Source of the DNA: Xanthomonas arboricola | GTDB lineage: Bacteria; Pseudomonadota; Gammaproteobacteria; Xanthomonadales; Xanthomonadaceae | Reading direction: 5' to 3' | DNA: 64,000 nucleotides | NCBI RefSeq assembly: GCF_002940665.1 | Contig: NZ_MIGY01000002.1 | Coordinates: 62,001-126,000, forward strand | Shown here: piece after piece, positions 34,581 to 43,811 of the stretch | How positions within the stretch are numbered: position 1 is the first letter of the stretch | Layout of the letters: each line of letters begins with the position of its first letter | The notes under the pieces: model-generated | Seen by the model: the letters and a program-made list of their open reading frames with translations, nothing else | Databases searched by the model: none | Told to the model about the DNA's origin: nothing | Made by a program: the position numbers and the translations under genes

Positions 34581-35507
34581 ATGTTCCGTAAGAAAGACTC
34601 TAGCAGTCAAAATGTTGATCAAGTCGTGGCAAAAGCGGTCAACTATGAGCTGACGATTGCGGATCTTGCGCAACGCAGTCAGCGTCGCGCCTGGATGGTG
34701 GCTACGGCCTCTTTAATGATGTCACTACTCTTGGCCGGCGGTTATTACTATATGTTGCCTTTGAAGGAGAAGGTTCCTTACCTGGTAATGGCTGATGCCT
34801 CCAGCGGAACTGCAACCGTCGCTCGACTTCAAGGTGATTTTTATAATCAGCAAATAACATCTAGTGAAGCCATAAATCGTAGTAATGTTGCACAGTATGT
34901 GACTGCTCGTGAATCTTATGACTCGGAAATAATGACGCTGCGGGATTGGAATTTGGTTTTTATTATGTCCACTGCCCCTGTAGGTGCTGGGCACAAGCAA
35001 TTGTATATGGAAAACAATCCGGACAATCCTTTTCTGAAGTACGGAAAAAGTAAAGCTATCAGGGTTAGGATTCTAAGTATAACCCCACTGGGGCAGCGTC
35101 CATCTGGCGGATTTCGTGGCGCTGCTGTCAGAATTCAGCGCACGTTGTATGAAAAAACAACCGGTACGTCATCATTCATTGATAATAAGTTGATTACGTT
35201 GGCGTTTGATTATAACGATAACCTGAAATTGGATGAGCAGGATAGGCTGCAGAATCCGTTGGGTTTTCAAGTAACCGAATACCGCGTGGATAATGATTAT
35301 GACAAAGCTGTCCCTGATGTAGGGGCGCCCGTCGCAAGTAATACGACACAACCCTCGCCGCCGCAGCAACAAGGAACTGCGGCTCCCCAGAGTGTTGATC
35401 AAGCGTCCGTGCCCGCGATTGGTGTTGCGGTTCCTGCAGCGACTGAGACTGCTTCTGGGACAGCTGAGGGGATTTCTATTGGAAATGATGGAGCAAAAGG
35501 TCAATGA
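34581..35507 (+). CDS. virB8: T4SS inner membrane protein VirB8
   Basis: Predicted 308-residue bitopic protein. A cytoplasmic N-terminus (1-38) precedes one membrane helix (about 39-59). The periplasmic NTF2-like domain (about 75-235) contains RESYDSEIMTLRDWNLVFIM and GKSKAIRVRILSITPLG. A Pro/Gln/Ala-rich tail follows. VirB8 links the inner membrane complex to the core. The stop overlaps virB9 (ATGA). Confidence 0.92.
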   Translation: MFRKKDSSSQNVDQVVAKAVNYELTIADLAQRSQRRAWMVATASLMMSLLLAGGYYYMLPLKEKVPYLVMADASSGTATVARLQGDFYNQQITSSEAINRSNVAQYVTARESYDSEIMTLRDWNLVFIMSTAPVGAGHKQLYMENNPDNPFLKYGKSKAIRVRILSITPLGQRPSGGFRGAAVRIQRTLYEKTTGTSSFIDNKLITLAFDYNDNLKLDEQDRLQNPLGFQVTEYRVDNDYDKAVPDVGAPVASNTTQPSPPQQQGTAAPQSVDQASVPAIGVAVPAATETASGTAEGISIGNDGAKGQ

Positions 35508-36274
35508 TGCTCAGGCATAGATGGAAGGTGTGGTTATTGGCCTTACTTACATCGGTCTACATGATCGGTAATGTAAGTGCTCAGGCTGTTGACTATTATG
35601 ATTACAAGGCTGACCAAATCTATCAGATTCGTGCCGGGCTGGGCATAACTACCCAGATCGAGTTGAATCCAAATGAAAAAATTCTAGATTATAGTACTGG
35701 CTTTAGTAGCGGTTGGGAATTGACGCGTAGAGATAATGTTTTTTATCTAAAGCCCAAAAATATTGATGTGGATACCAATATGATGGTGCGGACAGAAACG
35801 CACTCTTATATTTTCGAGCTAAAGGTCGTTGCCACTGACTGGCGCGAGCTCGAGCAGGCGCGCCGTGCCGGAGTTCAATACAAGGTGGTTTTCAACTATC
35901 CCAGCGACTCGCAATTTACCGCAGCCCAGGATACTGCCAAGGATGAGAACAAGCCGCTGCTCAATACCGAACTATCCAAAGATAGGCAGTATTATTTTGA
36001 CTATTCGTATTCAACGAGAAGTCGTCTCGCTTGGCTAGTTCCTGTAAGTGTCTACGATGATGGTCGGTTCACTTATTTAAAACTTACAGACTCAAATGCA
36101 TTTCAGACGGGCAATTTTCCAGCTGTCTTTGGTCGTGAAAAAGAACACGGTGAAGATTTCGTTGTGAACACTACCGTGGAAGGAAGTATGTTAGTGATCC
36201 ATGGCACTTATCCTTATTTGATTATCAGGCATGGAAGCAATGTCGTTGGTCTCCGGAGGAACGTGAAAAAATGA
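35504..36274 (+). CDS. virB9: T4SS core complex protein VirB9
   Basis: Predicted 256-residue periplasmic/outer-membrane core protein. It has a signal peptide (about 1-26, SAQA cleavage), an N-terminal domain with YQIRAGLGITTQIELNPNEK, and a C-terminal domain that binds VirB7 (PVSVYDDGRFTYLKL, FPAVFGREKE). It forms the outer core ring with VirB7 and VirB10. Start and stop overlap the neighbouring genes by 4 bp each. Confidence 0.94.
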   Translation: MMLRHRWKVWLLALLTSVYMIGNVSAQAVDYYDYKADQIYQIRAGLGITTQIELNPNEKILDYSTGFSSGWELTRRDNVFYLKPKNIDVDTNMMVRTETHSYIFELKVVATDWRELEQARRAGVQYKVVFNYPSDSQFTAAQDTAKDENKPLLNTELSKDRQYYFDYSYSTRSRLAWLVPVSVYDDGRFTYLKLTDSNAFQTGNFPAVFGREKEHGEDFVVNTTVEGSMLVIHGTYPYLIIRHGSNVVGLRRNVKK

Positions 36275-37524
36275 GCCAGAATAATCCTCCTGACAATAAC
36301 GACGGTCGCCTTGATGGCGGAGATAACGATCGGTCTCAGGCGACAAATAACGGGCAAGATGCGAACAACCCGTATTTCGCGCGCACGCAGGCTCAGCCAT
36401 TGCCAGATCTGGATGCCTCGGCACCTGAACTGCGTTCTGTAGAAGATCAGCGTTTAAACAGGAAGGCTTTGTTTTTCCTGGGTGCAATTGTTCTTGTTTT
36501 GCTTGTGCTCGCCTTTTTTCTTTATAAAAGCGCGACTAGCCGCAATGTCGCAGATGCAAAGAAGGAGCCTACGGCTGCTGTCACAGCACCAAGTTTGCCA
36601 AAAATGGCAACCACTCCTGCTCCGGTCGACGTCCAACAGGACGTCCCTCCCATTTCACTTGCACCGCCGCCCCTTCCCTCAGCGGAAACGCCGGACTATC
36701 CTCAGCCGGTTTATCAAGCAAGCAACCGTCCGGCGGGACCTACCTTGGCTGAGCGTCGCATGGCCTCCGCCGGAGGCGCTAACGCATCCGGCGGCAGTGG
36801 TCCGATGAGCGCTGAAGAATATTCCAACTCCATATTGGCTGGACTTAATCCTGCTAGCGAGGAGGGGGGTGCGGGCGCGGAGCGTGGTAGCGAGGCAGAT
36901 AAGCAAAAAGTCTCGAACGCTCAGTTCATTCGACATCCGGATGCGTTGCTTGTGCGTGGTACTTATTTGCGGTGCATTCTTGAAACTCGGGTAATTACCG
37001 ATATCCCAGGCTTCACATCATGCCTCATTACTGAGCCTGTTTATTCCATTAACGGACGGACGTTGTTGTTGCCCAAAGGGTCAAAAATTTACGGAAGCTA
37101 CAGCGGCGGTCCCACAGGCCAGCGTGTTTCTGTGATTTGGGACCGTATTACGACGCCGACAGGTATCGATGTCTCTATGGCAAGTCCAGGCATTGATAGC
37201 TTGGGCGGCGCTGGGCATCCTGGTCAGTATGACGCACATTGGGGCCAGCGTTTGTCGTCGGCATTAATGATCAGCTTGCTAGCCGACGCCTTCAAATACG
37301 CGGCAGCCGAATACGGCCCTGAACAGACAACGGTCTCACAGACTGGTGTAGAAGTTCAGTCCCCTTATGAGAGTGCCACCGCTAGGACAATGGAACGTCT
37401 TGCAAATGACGCAGCAACGGAGAGCATGAGGCGACCGGCAACTGTCACTATTAATCAAGGTTCGCTGGTTAATGTGTATGTTGCAAAGGACGTCGATTTC
37501 ACTAACGTACTGCCAAGAAGGTAA
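36271..37524 (+). CDS. virB10: T4SS core complex protein VirB10
   Basis: Predicted 417-residue protein spanning inner and outer membranes. A 64-residue acidic/Asn-rich cytoplasmic part, one membrane helix (about 66-85), a Pro-rich periplasmic linker (about 95-160) and the TrbI-like C-terminal domain (about 220-410) are seen. The latter contains GTYLRCILETRVITDIPG and RTLLLPKGSKIYGSY. It forms the pore cap of the core complex. It starts on the virB9 stop (ATGA). Confidence 0.94.
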   Translation: MSQNNPPDNNDGRLDGGDNDRSQATNNGQDANNPYFARTQAQPLPDLDASAPELRSVEDQRLNRKALFFLGAIVLVLLVLAFFLYKSATSRNVADAKKEPTAAVTAPSLPKMATTPAPVDVQQDVPPISLAPPPLPSAETPDYPQPVYQASNRPAGPTLAERRMASAGGANASGGSGPMSAEEYSNSILAGLNPASEEGGAGAERGSEADKQKVSNAQFIRHPDALLVRGTYLRCILETRVITDIPGFTSCLITEPVYSINGRTLLLPKGSKIYGSYSGGPTGQRVSVIWDRITTPTGIDVSMASPGIDSLGGAGHPGQYDAHWGQRLSSALMISLLADAFKYAAAEYGPEQTTVSQTGVEVQSPYESATARTMERLANDAATESMRRPATVTINQGSLVNVYVAKDVDFTNVLPRR

Positions 37525-37535
37525 CGAGAGCACAC

Positions 37536-38573
37536 GTGGACGTAGAAGTTTCTCCCGTCTCAAAGGCATCCAGCGAGTTCCTTGAATACCAGTACAGTGT
37601 GCTCGGTATTCGGGAATACATGCTTTCGTCCGAAGTGACGGAGATATGCATAAATCGTCCTGGAGAGGTGTATCTAGAAACCCGTAGCGGTTGGGAGAGG
37701 GTTGAGGTGCCAGGGCTGACGTTCGAACGTACTCGCCAATTCTGTACAGCGGTCGTCAATGAAAGTAATACGGGTCAGCGCATTACTGACGCTGATCCGG
37801 TTGTCTCGCTGACTTTTCCAACAGGTCAACGGGCTCAGTTTGTTATTCCCCCTGCCTGCGATGCTGGTAAAGTCTCGATTACAATCCGTTTGCCTTCTAA
37901 GCATACGAAGACGCTTTCTCAATATCAGGAGGATGGATTTTTTGATCAGATCCTGGAGCACAGCGGAGAAGTAAGCGAGCACGACAAAGAACTTCTGATG
38001 CTACGCCAGTGTCGGCAATATGCTGAGTTCTTCAGGCAAGCAGTACTGTACAAGAAAAATATCGTTGTTTCTGGAGCGACTGGTAGCGGCAAGACTACGT
38101 TCATGAAGTCGTTAGTCAACCACATTCCCGGTAGTGAGCGACTTGTCACGATCGAAGATGCGCGGGAGCTGTTTATCTCTCAGCCTAATGTGGTTCATCT
38201 GCTCTATTCTAAGGGTGGGCAGAGCGCCAGCAACGTGACAGCCAAGAGCTGTATGGAGGCTTGCTTACGTATGAAGCCCGATAGAATTATCTTGGCAGAG
38301 CTACGCGGAGATGAAGCGTTTTATTTTATACGAAACTGTGCGTCTGGCCATCCTGGCTCCATTACTAGCTGCCATGCAGGCAGCCCGGAGCAGACGTGGG
38401 ACCAATTGGCTTTGATGGTGAAGGCGTCGGTTGAGGGTTCTGGTCTAGAGTTCAACGTGATTAAACGATTGTTGATGATGACAATCGATATAATTGTTCA
38501 TATCAAGGCGCACGAAGGCCGGCGGTACATCACAGGTATCGACTTCAACCCAGAAAGGAGCTTTCAGTCATGA
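37536..38573 (+). CDS. virB11: T4SS traffic ATPase VirB11
   Basis: Predicted 345-residue hexameric ATPase. The N-terminal domain (about 20-140) is followed by a RecA-like domain with Walker A SGATGSGKTTFMKSL (about 179-190), the Asp box TIEDARELFI, Walker B-like RIILAELRG and the His box HPGSITSCHAGSPEQ. It powers pilus biogenesis and transport with VirB4 and VirD4. Start GTG 37536, 12 bp after virB10. The stop overlaps a small ORF. Confidence 0.94.
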   Translation: MDVEVSPVSKASSEFLEYQYSVLGIREYMLSSEVTEICINRPGEVYLETRSGWERVEVPGLTFERTRQFCTAVVNESNTGQRITDADPVVSLTFPTGQRAQFVIPPACDAGKVSITIRLPSKHTKTLSQYQEDGFFDQILEHSGEVSEHDKELLMLRQCRQYAEFFRQAVLYKKNIVVSGATGSGKTTFMKSLVNHIPGSERLVTIEDARELFISQPNVVHLLYSKGGQSASNVTAKSCMEACLRMKPDRIILAELRGDEAFYFIRNCASGHPGSITSCHAGSPEQTWDQLALMVKASVEGSGLEFNVIKRLLMMTIDIIVHIKAHEGRRYITGIDFNPERSFQS

Positions 38574-38698
38574 TAAAAAAGGGCGGAATGCTTTCTTTTT
38601 CCTTGAATGAGGACACCTCGGTCATCTGCGCGTACATGCATTCGTTTGGCACCAAGTGTGAGACAGAGAGGAGGGCGTGTCGTGCTCCCTGGAATTGA
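38570..38698 (+). CDS. Possible 42-residue small protein between virB11 and virB1
   Basis: A 42-codon ORF starts with an ATG that overlaps the virB11 stop (ATGA). It is preceded by an excellent AAGGAG Shine-Dalgarno (38555-38560) at 9-nt spacing. It begins MIKKGGMLSFSLNEDTSV, has three Cys and no membrane segment, and ends 17 bp inside virB1. The good SD and coupling argue for translation, but it may only serve to couple virB1 translation to virB11. No homologue is known to me. Confidence 0.4.
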   Translation: MIKKGGMLSFSLNEDTSVICAYMHSFGTKCETERRACRAPWN

Positions 38699-39626
38699 GA
38701 TGATGGCATGTGGAGAAATGGCCGCTCCGCTTTCTGTAATGCAGCATGTTGTCCAAGTAGAGTCTTCACACAACCCCTACGCCATCGGCGTTGTAGGTGG
38801 ACGGCTGGTACGGCAGCCGATGAATTTGAGCGAAGCGCTGTCGACGGTCCAGATGCTTCAGGAAAAGGGTTATAACTTTTCTCTTGGGCTTGCTCAAGTA
38901 AATCGTTACAACTTGTCGAAATACGGTCTGCAGTCTTACGAGCAGGCGTTTCAACAATGCCCGAATTTGAAGGCAGGCTCAGCTATTCTCTCTGAGTGCT
39001 ATCAACGCTCTGGGAAAGATTGGGGCAAGGCGCTTAGTTGCTACTATTCAGGGAATTTTGTGACCGGCTTTCGACATGGATACGTACAAAAGGTGTTCGA
39101 TTCTATGGCAAGGGCTACCGCTCAAGCGGGCGTCGCTCCTATTCCGCTGGCGAATCAGATTCCAGTCCAGCTGAGGCAACCAGTCAAGCCGGCCAAAGCA
39201 TTGCTCAAGTCATTGCCGGATCATGTGTTGTCGCGTGTGGTGGACGACCGTTTGCACGCCGCAACCGCTATGCCGCCAGCTGATCCTGCTCAGGTCTTCC
39301 CTCAGAATTTGGCTGTCGCGAGCAGCGTGCCCGTGCGTTCAAGCCAGGAAGATCCCTTGGGCTCTTCTTCCTCAGTGCAGCGAGGTCCTGAGGCTTCCGC
39401 GCAATCGCTTGGGATCAGGACGATTAGCTCTCCAAAGTCGTCTAGTGCCTCTCAAGCATCTACGGGCCTTTCGAGCGATGGAGAGGTTGCCGTGTTGATG
39501 AGTTCACGAGTACCGGTGATACTAGGTTCCCCTTCAAAGCAAGCTGCCGCAAACCGCCCAGTTCCTGCACCCGCCTCTTCACAGCAGCCAGTTGTGAAAA
39601 CAGGGGACGCGGCATTCGTTTTCTAG
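38682..39626 (+). CDS. virB1: T4SS lytic transglycosylase VirB1
   Basis: Predicted 314-residue protein. The lysozyme-like domain (about 15-165) has VMQHVVQVESSHNPYAIGVV, with a likely catalytic Glu27, and NFSLGLAQVNRYN plus SCYYSGNF. It opens the peptidoglycan for T4SS assembly. The C-terminal 150 residues are low-complexity Ser/Pro/Ala-rich, perhaps a linker to the machine. GTG 38682 with SD GAGAGGAGGG is preferred over a start at 38607, whose first 25 residues look artificial. No classic signal peptide is seen. Confidence 0.88.
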   Translation: MLPGIEMMACGEMAAPLSVMQHVVQVESSHNPYAIGVVGGRLVRQPMNLSEALSTVQMLQEKGYNFSLGLAQVNRYNLSKYGLQSYEQAFQQCPNLKAGSAILSECYQRSGKDWGKALSCYYSGNFVTGFRHGYVQKVFDSMARATAQAGVAPIPLANQIPVQLRQPVKPAKALLKSLPDHVLSRVVDDRLHAATAMPPADPAQVFPQNLAVASSVPVRSSQEDPLGSSSSVQRGPEASAQSLGIRTISSPKSSSASQASTGLSSDGEVAVLMSSRVPVILGSPSKQAAANRPVPAPASSQQPVVKTGDAAFVF

Positions 39627-39688
39627 CCTCCGGCACGGCCGATCCGGTAGGTGCACCATCATGTTGGGCCTTAACAAGGAGATTCACA

Positions 39689-40081
39689 ATGAAGCATGCC
39701 AAATTTGTTTCCCCCGAAACCCAGCAGACAGCCAAGACGGTCGTCAAGTCTGCGATATTTGTGGCGGCGTTGACTGCATCATCCGCTTTTGCGCAGAATT
39801 TTGGTGGCACTGATACGAAGACCTGTGAGTTTTTCACCAGTATTACCGGTCTGCTCAATATCGCTTCGATCGCAGTGGTGACCATCGCGGTGATTTTTGC
39901 CGGTTATCAAATCGCATTTGCACACAAGCGCATCGGCGATGTGGCTCCTATTTTGATTGGTGGCGTTTTGATCGGTGCTGCTGGCCAGATTGCTCGTATG
40001 CTGTTGGGTACTGGAGCTGGTGGCAGCTGCGGAGCAGTTAACGCCTTCGTCACTCACAGCCTTCCCTTCGTGGCGGCTTAA
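39689..40081 (+). CDS. virB2: T4SS major pilin VirB2
   Basis: Predicted 130-residue prepilin. A long signal peptide (about 1-36, SSAFAQ) precedes two hydrophobic helices (about 55-75 and 85-105) joined by the basic loop AHKRIGD, the normal VirB2 topology. Two Cys are present in the mature part (KTCEFF, GGSCGAV). ATG 39689 follows AAGGAG at 39677-39682. VirB3 starts 2 bp after its stop. Confidence 0.9.
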   Translation: MKHAKFVSPETQQTAKTVVKSAIFVAALTASSAFAQNFGGTDTKTCEFFTSITGLLNIASIAVVTIAVIFAGYQIAFAHKRIGDVAPILIGGVLIGAAGQIARMLLGTGAGGSCGAVNAFVTHSLPFVAA

Positions 40082-40082
40082 C

Positions 40083-40385
40083 GTGAAGAAAAACGTCGTC
40101 TTCCGCGGCTGCACCAGGCCTGCCATGTTCTTGGGCGTGCCCTATGTTCCGTTTTTCATAGGCGCAGGCGGGACGTTAGTTTTTTCTATGTATACGAATT
40201 TGTTATATCTTTTTCTTATTCCGGTGATTATTTTCATAATGCGTCAGATGGCTCGACGCGACGAGATGATTTTTCGCTTACTGGGATTGCGTTGGCAGTT
40301 CAAGTTAAGAGTTAGAAACGTTCGTTCCAATGCAGGAAAGTGGGTTTTTACACCCAATAATTATCGGAAAAGTCCGCCTCCATGA
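40083..40385 (+). CDS. virB3: T4SS inner membrane protein VirB3
   Basis: Predicted 100-residue protein with the VirB3 pattern: KNVVFRGCTRPAMFLGVPYVPF, two hydrophobic segments (about 13-55) and then MRQMARRDEMIFRLLGLRW. The start is GTG 40083; the frame is open further upstream, but that part overlaps virB2 and is not family-like. It works with VirB4 and VirB6 in the inner membrane complex. Confidence 0.88.
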   Translation: MKKNVVFRGCTRPAMFLGVPYVPFFIGAGGTLVFSMYTNLLYLFLIPVIIFIMRQMARRDEMIFRLLGLRWQFKLRVRNVRSNAGKWVFTPNNYRKSPPP

Positions 40386-40478
40386 AATTGGAAGGCTTTT
40401 GATAGTTTAGGGGTCGGCGTCGTCAGGCGCCGGCTTCCTTGCGTTTTCAGTGTTACCCACAGGGGCTAGGCCAAGCAG

Positions 40479-42911
40479 ATGTTCAACCCGGACACCTCCA
40501 TAAGCGAATTTATTCCCTTTTCGTCTCATGTCTCGACCAATGTGGTCAAGACGACAGGGGGCGACTATCTGTTGACTTGGCACTTGGAAGGTTTGCCGTT
40601 TGTCGGTCGCGATGAATGGGAGCTGGAGCATCGGCACAACACATTTAACAGATTGCTGCAGACCCTGCGGGCGCCAGATTTCGTGAACGTCGCCTTTTGG
40701 GTGCATGACGTGCGACGTAAAAGAAAGCTGACGCAGAAAGGTAGTTACAGCAACCTGTTCAATCAGCAGTTGTCGGAAAAGTATTTCGATATGCTGTCTT
40801 CGCAGAAACTCATGCAAAATGAACTTTATCTGACGATGCTGTACCGTCCAATGGTGAGCGGTAAGCGATTCGCGGAAAAATCTACGGACATCAAAAGATT
40901 GCAGGCTTCGCAGGAGCAGGCTGTTGCAAAATTGATGGAACTCGCCGGCAATGTCGAAGCGGTTATTCGAGATTATGCTCCTTACCGGCTTGGCATCTAT
41001 GAGGCCAAAAACGGCATCGTCTTTTCCGAAACATTGGAGTTCTTTGCTTACCTTGTAAATCGAATTGATGAGCCTGTGCCGGTTCTAACTGCACCTGTCA
41101 ACGAGTATCTGCCTGTCAGCCGGCATATGTTTTCAGCAAAAAGCGGAGACTATGTGATCAATACTCCCAATGGAGTGAATCACTTTGGCGCGCTTCTGAA
41201 CGTAAAAGAGTATGCTGAAGGCACATATCCGGGTATTTTAAATGGGTTGAAATATCTTGACTTCGAGTATGTGATTACCCATTCCTTCAGTCCTATTGGG
41301 CGTCAGGATGCTTTGCGCGTACTGGATCGTACGAAGGGCATGATGATTTCTTCTGGCGACAAGGCGGTCAGCCAGATCATAGAGTTAGATATGGCGATGG
41401 ACCAGATCGCATCAGGAAATTTTGTGCTTGGCGAATACCACTTTACGATGGCCGTTTATGCGGACAGCCAAGACATACTGACACAGAATATTGCTGCGAC
41501 CCGCGCCGAGCTGTCGAATGGAGGATTTGTTTCCGCCAAGGAGGATCTTGCGGTTGCATCCTCTTTCTACTCGCAGCTGCCGGGCAACTGGCGCTATCGC
41601 ACGCGGATTGCCAATGTCAGCTCGCTGAATTTTCTTGGCTTATCACCGCTCCATAATTTTGCCAGTGGTAAGCGTAGCAATAATCCCTGGGGTGATTGCG
41701 TCACCACTCTGCAGACCACGAATGGTCAGCCGTACTTCTTCAATTTTCATGCTACTCATCCTAGTGAAAACTCGCTTGGAGAGAAGGCAATTGCCAATAC
41801 GATGGTGATTGGTAAGTCCGGTACCGGCAAGACCGCGCTCATCAACTTCTTGTTGAGCCAAGTTCAGAAATACGAGCCTTCGCCGACGATCTTTTTCTTT
41901 GATAAGGATCGTGGTGCCGAGATCTTTGTGCGTGCATGTGGCGGGAACTATCTGGCACTTGATAACGGTATGCCCACCGGGTTCAACCCGTTTCAATGCG
42001 AAAGGAATGAAGGCAATGTCCAATTCCTTGCCGACTTGATAAAGGTGCTGGCTGGCAAGCGCGAGTATAGCTCGCGTGAGGAAGAGGATATCTTCCGAGC
42101 AGTAGAAAACATGCTTGACACGCCGATGCATCTGCGCAGCATGACGAATTTCCAAAAGAGTTTGCCCAATATGGGTGATGATGGTCTATTCGCGCGTATG
42201 CGCCGCTGGACTTCCGGCAATTCTCTGGGTTGGGTGTTCGACAATCCAGTTGACACCATCGATCTGTCGCGTGCGAACATCATCGGTTTTGATTATACGG
42301 ACGTCATCGACAATCCTGAAGTCCGTGTGCCGGTCATCAACTATCTGCTTCATAAGTTGGAAACCCTGATCGATGGTCGTCCTCTGATCTACGTGATGGA
42401 CGAGTTCTGGAAAATCCTTGATGGGGGCGGCGGCTTGAAGGAATTCGCAAAGAACAAACAAAAAACTATTCGTAAACAGAACGGCCTAGGTATTTTTGCA
42501 ACCCAAAGCCCGGAAGATGCACTGAAAAGTGACATTTCGGCGGCCCTGATCGAGCAGACTGCGACGTTGATCCTTCTGCCCAACCCAAATGCGGATCGCG
42601 AAGATTATATCAACGGACTCAAGCTCAGCGAGGCGGAGTACCAAGTTGTGATTGGATTGGATGAGCGTTCTCGCTGTTTCTTGGTTAAGCAGGGACACGC
42701 TTCCAGTGTCTGTCAGCTCAACCTGCGCGGAATGGACGATGCATTAGCGGTGATTTCAGCGTCTACCGACAACATCGAGATCATGCATGCTTCGGTCAAT
42801 GATGCAGCCTCCCGATTGCATGTATCCGCGAACGACGTGCCGCCCGAAGAATGGCTGCCGGCGTTTTATGAAAATAGAAAGGGTTCTGGTAAAGGAAAGG
42901 CAGTAGTTTAG
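40479..42911 (+). CDS. virB4: T4SS ATPase VirB4
   Basis: Predicted 810-residue VirB4, the largest T4SS ATPase. The N-terminal domain (about 1-400) binds VirB3/VirB8. The C-terminal RecA-like domain has Walker A GKSGTGKTALINFLL (about 445-452), Walker B LIYVMDEFWKILDGGG (about 632-648) and IFATQSPEDAL. Length is typical. It follows virB3 after 93 bp that hold a GC-rich partial hairpin but no gene. Confidence 0.94.
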   Translation: MFNPDTSISEFIPFSSHVSTNVVKTTGGDYLLTWHLEGLPFVGRDEWELEHRHNTFNRLLQTLRAPDFVNVAFWVHDVRRKRKLTQKGSYSNLFNQQLSEKYFDMLSSQKLMQNELYLTMLYRPMVSGKRFAEKSTDIKRLQASQEQAVAKLMELAGNVEAVIRDYAPYRLGIYEAKNGIVFSETLEFFAYLVNRIDEPVPVLTAPVNEYLPVSRHMFSAKSGDYVINTPNGVNHFGALLNVKEYAEGTYPGILNGLKYLDFEYVITHSFSPIGRQDALRVLDRTKGMMISSGDKAVSQIIELDMAMDQIASGNFVLGEYHFTMAVYADSQDILTQNIAATRAELSNGGFVSAKEDLAVASSFYSQLPGNWRYRTRIANVSSLNFLGLSPLHNFASGKRSNNPWGDCVTTLQTTNGQPYFFNFHATHPSENSLGEKAIANTMVIGKSGTGKTALINFLLSQVQKYEPSPTIFFFDKDRGAEIFVRACGGNYLALDNGMPTGFNPFQCERNEGNVQFLADLIKVLAGKREYSSREEEDIFRAVENMLDTPMHLRSMTNFQKSLPNMGDDGLFARMRRWTSGNSLGWVFDNPVDTIDLSRANIIGFDYTDVIDNPEVRVPVINYLLHKLETLIDGRPLIYVMDEFWKILDGGGGLKEFAKNKQKTIRKQNGLGIFATQSPEDALKSDISAALIEQTATLILLPNPNADREDYINGLKLSEAEYQVVIGLDERSRCFLVKQGHASSVCQLNLRGMDDALAVISASTDNIEIMHASVNDAASRLHVSANDVPPEEWLPAFYENRKGSGKGKAVV

Positions 42912-42981
42912 AAACGTAATCGGTCGTTTGAAATCCGATTCTTTCGCTGTTGTCGTAAATATGAATGATAGGAGAGTGTCC

Positions 42982-43755
42982 ATGAGTCGTCAGTTGAAAG
43001 TTGGATTTCCAAAACTAAAGGCACGGATTTTGGCGATTTCCTTGTATGCCAGTCTTGGCTTGACCTTGGTGCCGATTAATGCTGGAGCTAGTGGCGTTCC
43101 TGTTATAGACGCGGCTGCGATTGGAGAGTCCATTAAGAATATGCTTGCCACCGTAAAGCAGTGGGGGGTGGAGTACAGCCAATACACTGCACAATTTGAG
43201 CTGCTTCAGAAAAACCTGGTTCAGTTGCAGTCTATGATCAATACGTTCGGACTGCCAAGTGGGGTCAAACTTGAGCCGGTGTCGCCTAATTTTGGATTCG
43301 AGCGTTGCGGCGGTGGTATCAGCTTTAGCATGTCGTCTATCACAAGCATGCTGAGTAGTTCCACTGGATTTGCGAATAGTAATCCGCGTGAGCAACAAAA
43401 GCAGCTTTGCGTGGCTATTCAGTATATGAAAAATCAACGCTACAACTACGTCGTTGGTTTTCTTGCTGAAACTATGCCGACCATGGATCAAAGCTTGAAC
43501 AAGCTGATGTCCCTGCGCAATTTCAGCGTGAAGCCAGGTGATCTTAATGCTTCTATGTATTCTCTAAACGATACGAATACGCGTATGACCAAGACTTTTG
43601 AGCAAGTGAATAATCAAGTCAAGGGCTACGACACATATATCGCTGCGTTGGAAGATAACCAACGCGCACTTACGCAGGATATGTTGCGTGGGAAACAGAA
43701 CATATTGGGCACTGTGGTGAAAACTGCCGCTCTTGCTGAAGCGCTTGAAGATTAG
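42982..43755 (+). CDS. virB5: T4SS minor pilin VirB5
   Basis: Predicted 257-residue exported protein. The signal peptide (about 10-36, GLTLVPINAGASG) precedes a largely helical domain with YSQYTAQFELLQKNLVQLQSM and NQVKGYDTYIAALEDNQRAL, the VirB5 pattern. It caps the T4SS pilus. ATG 42982 with SD GGAGAG (42971-42976) is preferred over an upstream open stretch from 42928. Two Cys (FERCGGG, KQLCVA) may form a disulphide. Confidence 0.87.
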   Translation: MSRQLKVGFPKLKARILAISLYASLGLTLVPINAGASGVPVIDAAAIGESIKNMLATVKQWGVEYSQYTAQFELLQKNLVQLQSMINTFGLPSGVKLEPVSPNFGFERCGGGISFSMSSITSMLSSSTGFANSNPREQQKQLCVAIQYMKNQRYNYVVGFLAETMPTMDQSLNKLMSLRNFSVKPGDLNASMYSLNDTNTRMTKTFEQVNNQVKGYDTYIAALEDNQRALTQDMLRGKQNILGTVVKTAALAEALED

Positions 43756-43811
43756 TGAGCGGAGTTTTCAGGATGTTCATCGTTGCCCGAACCGTTGATT
43801 GAGGTGTTGTA

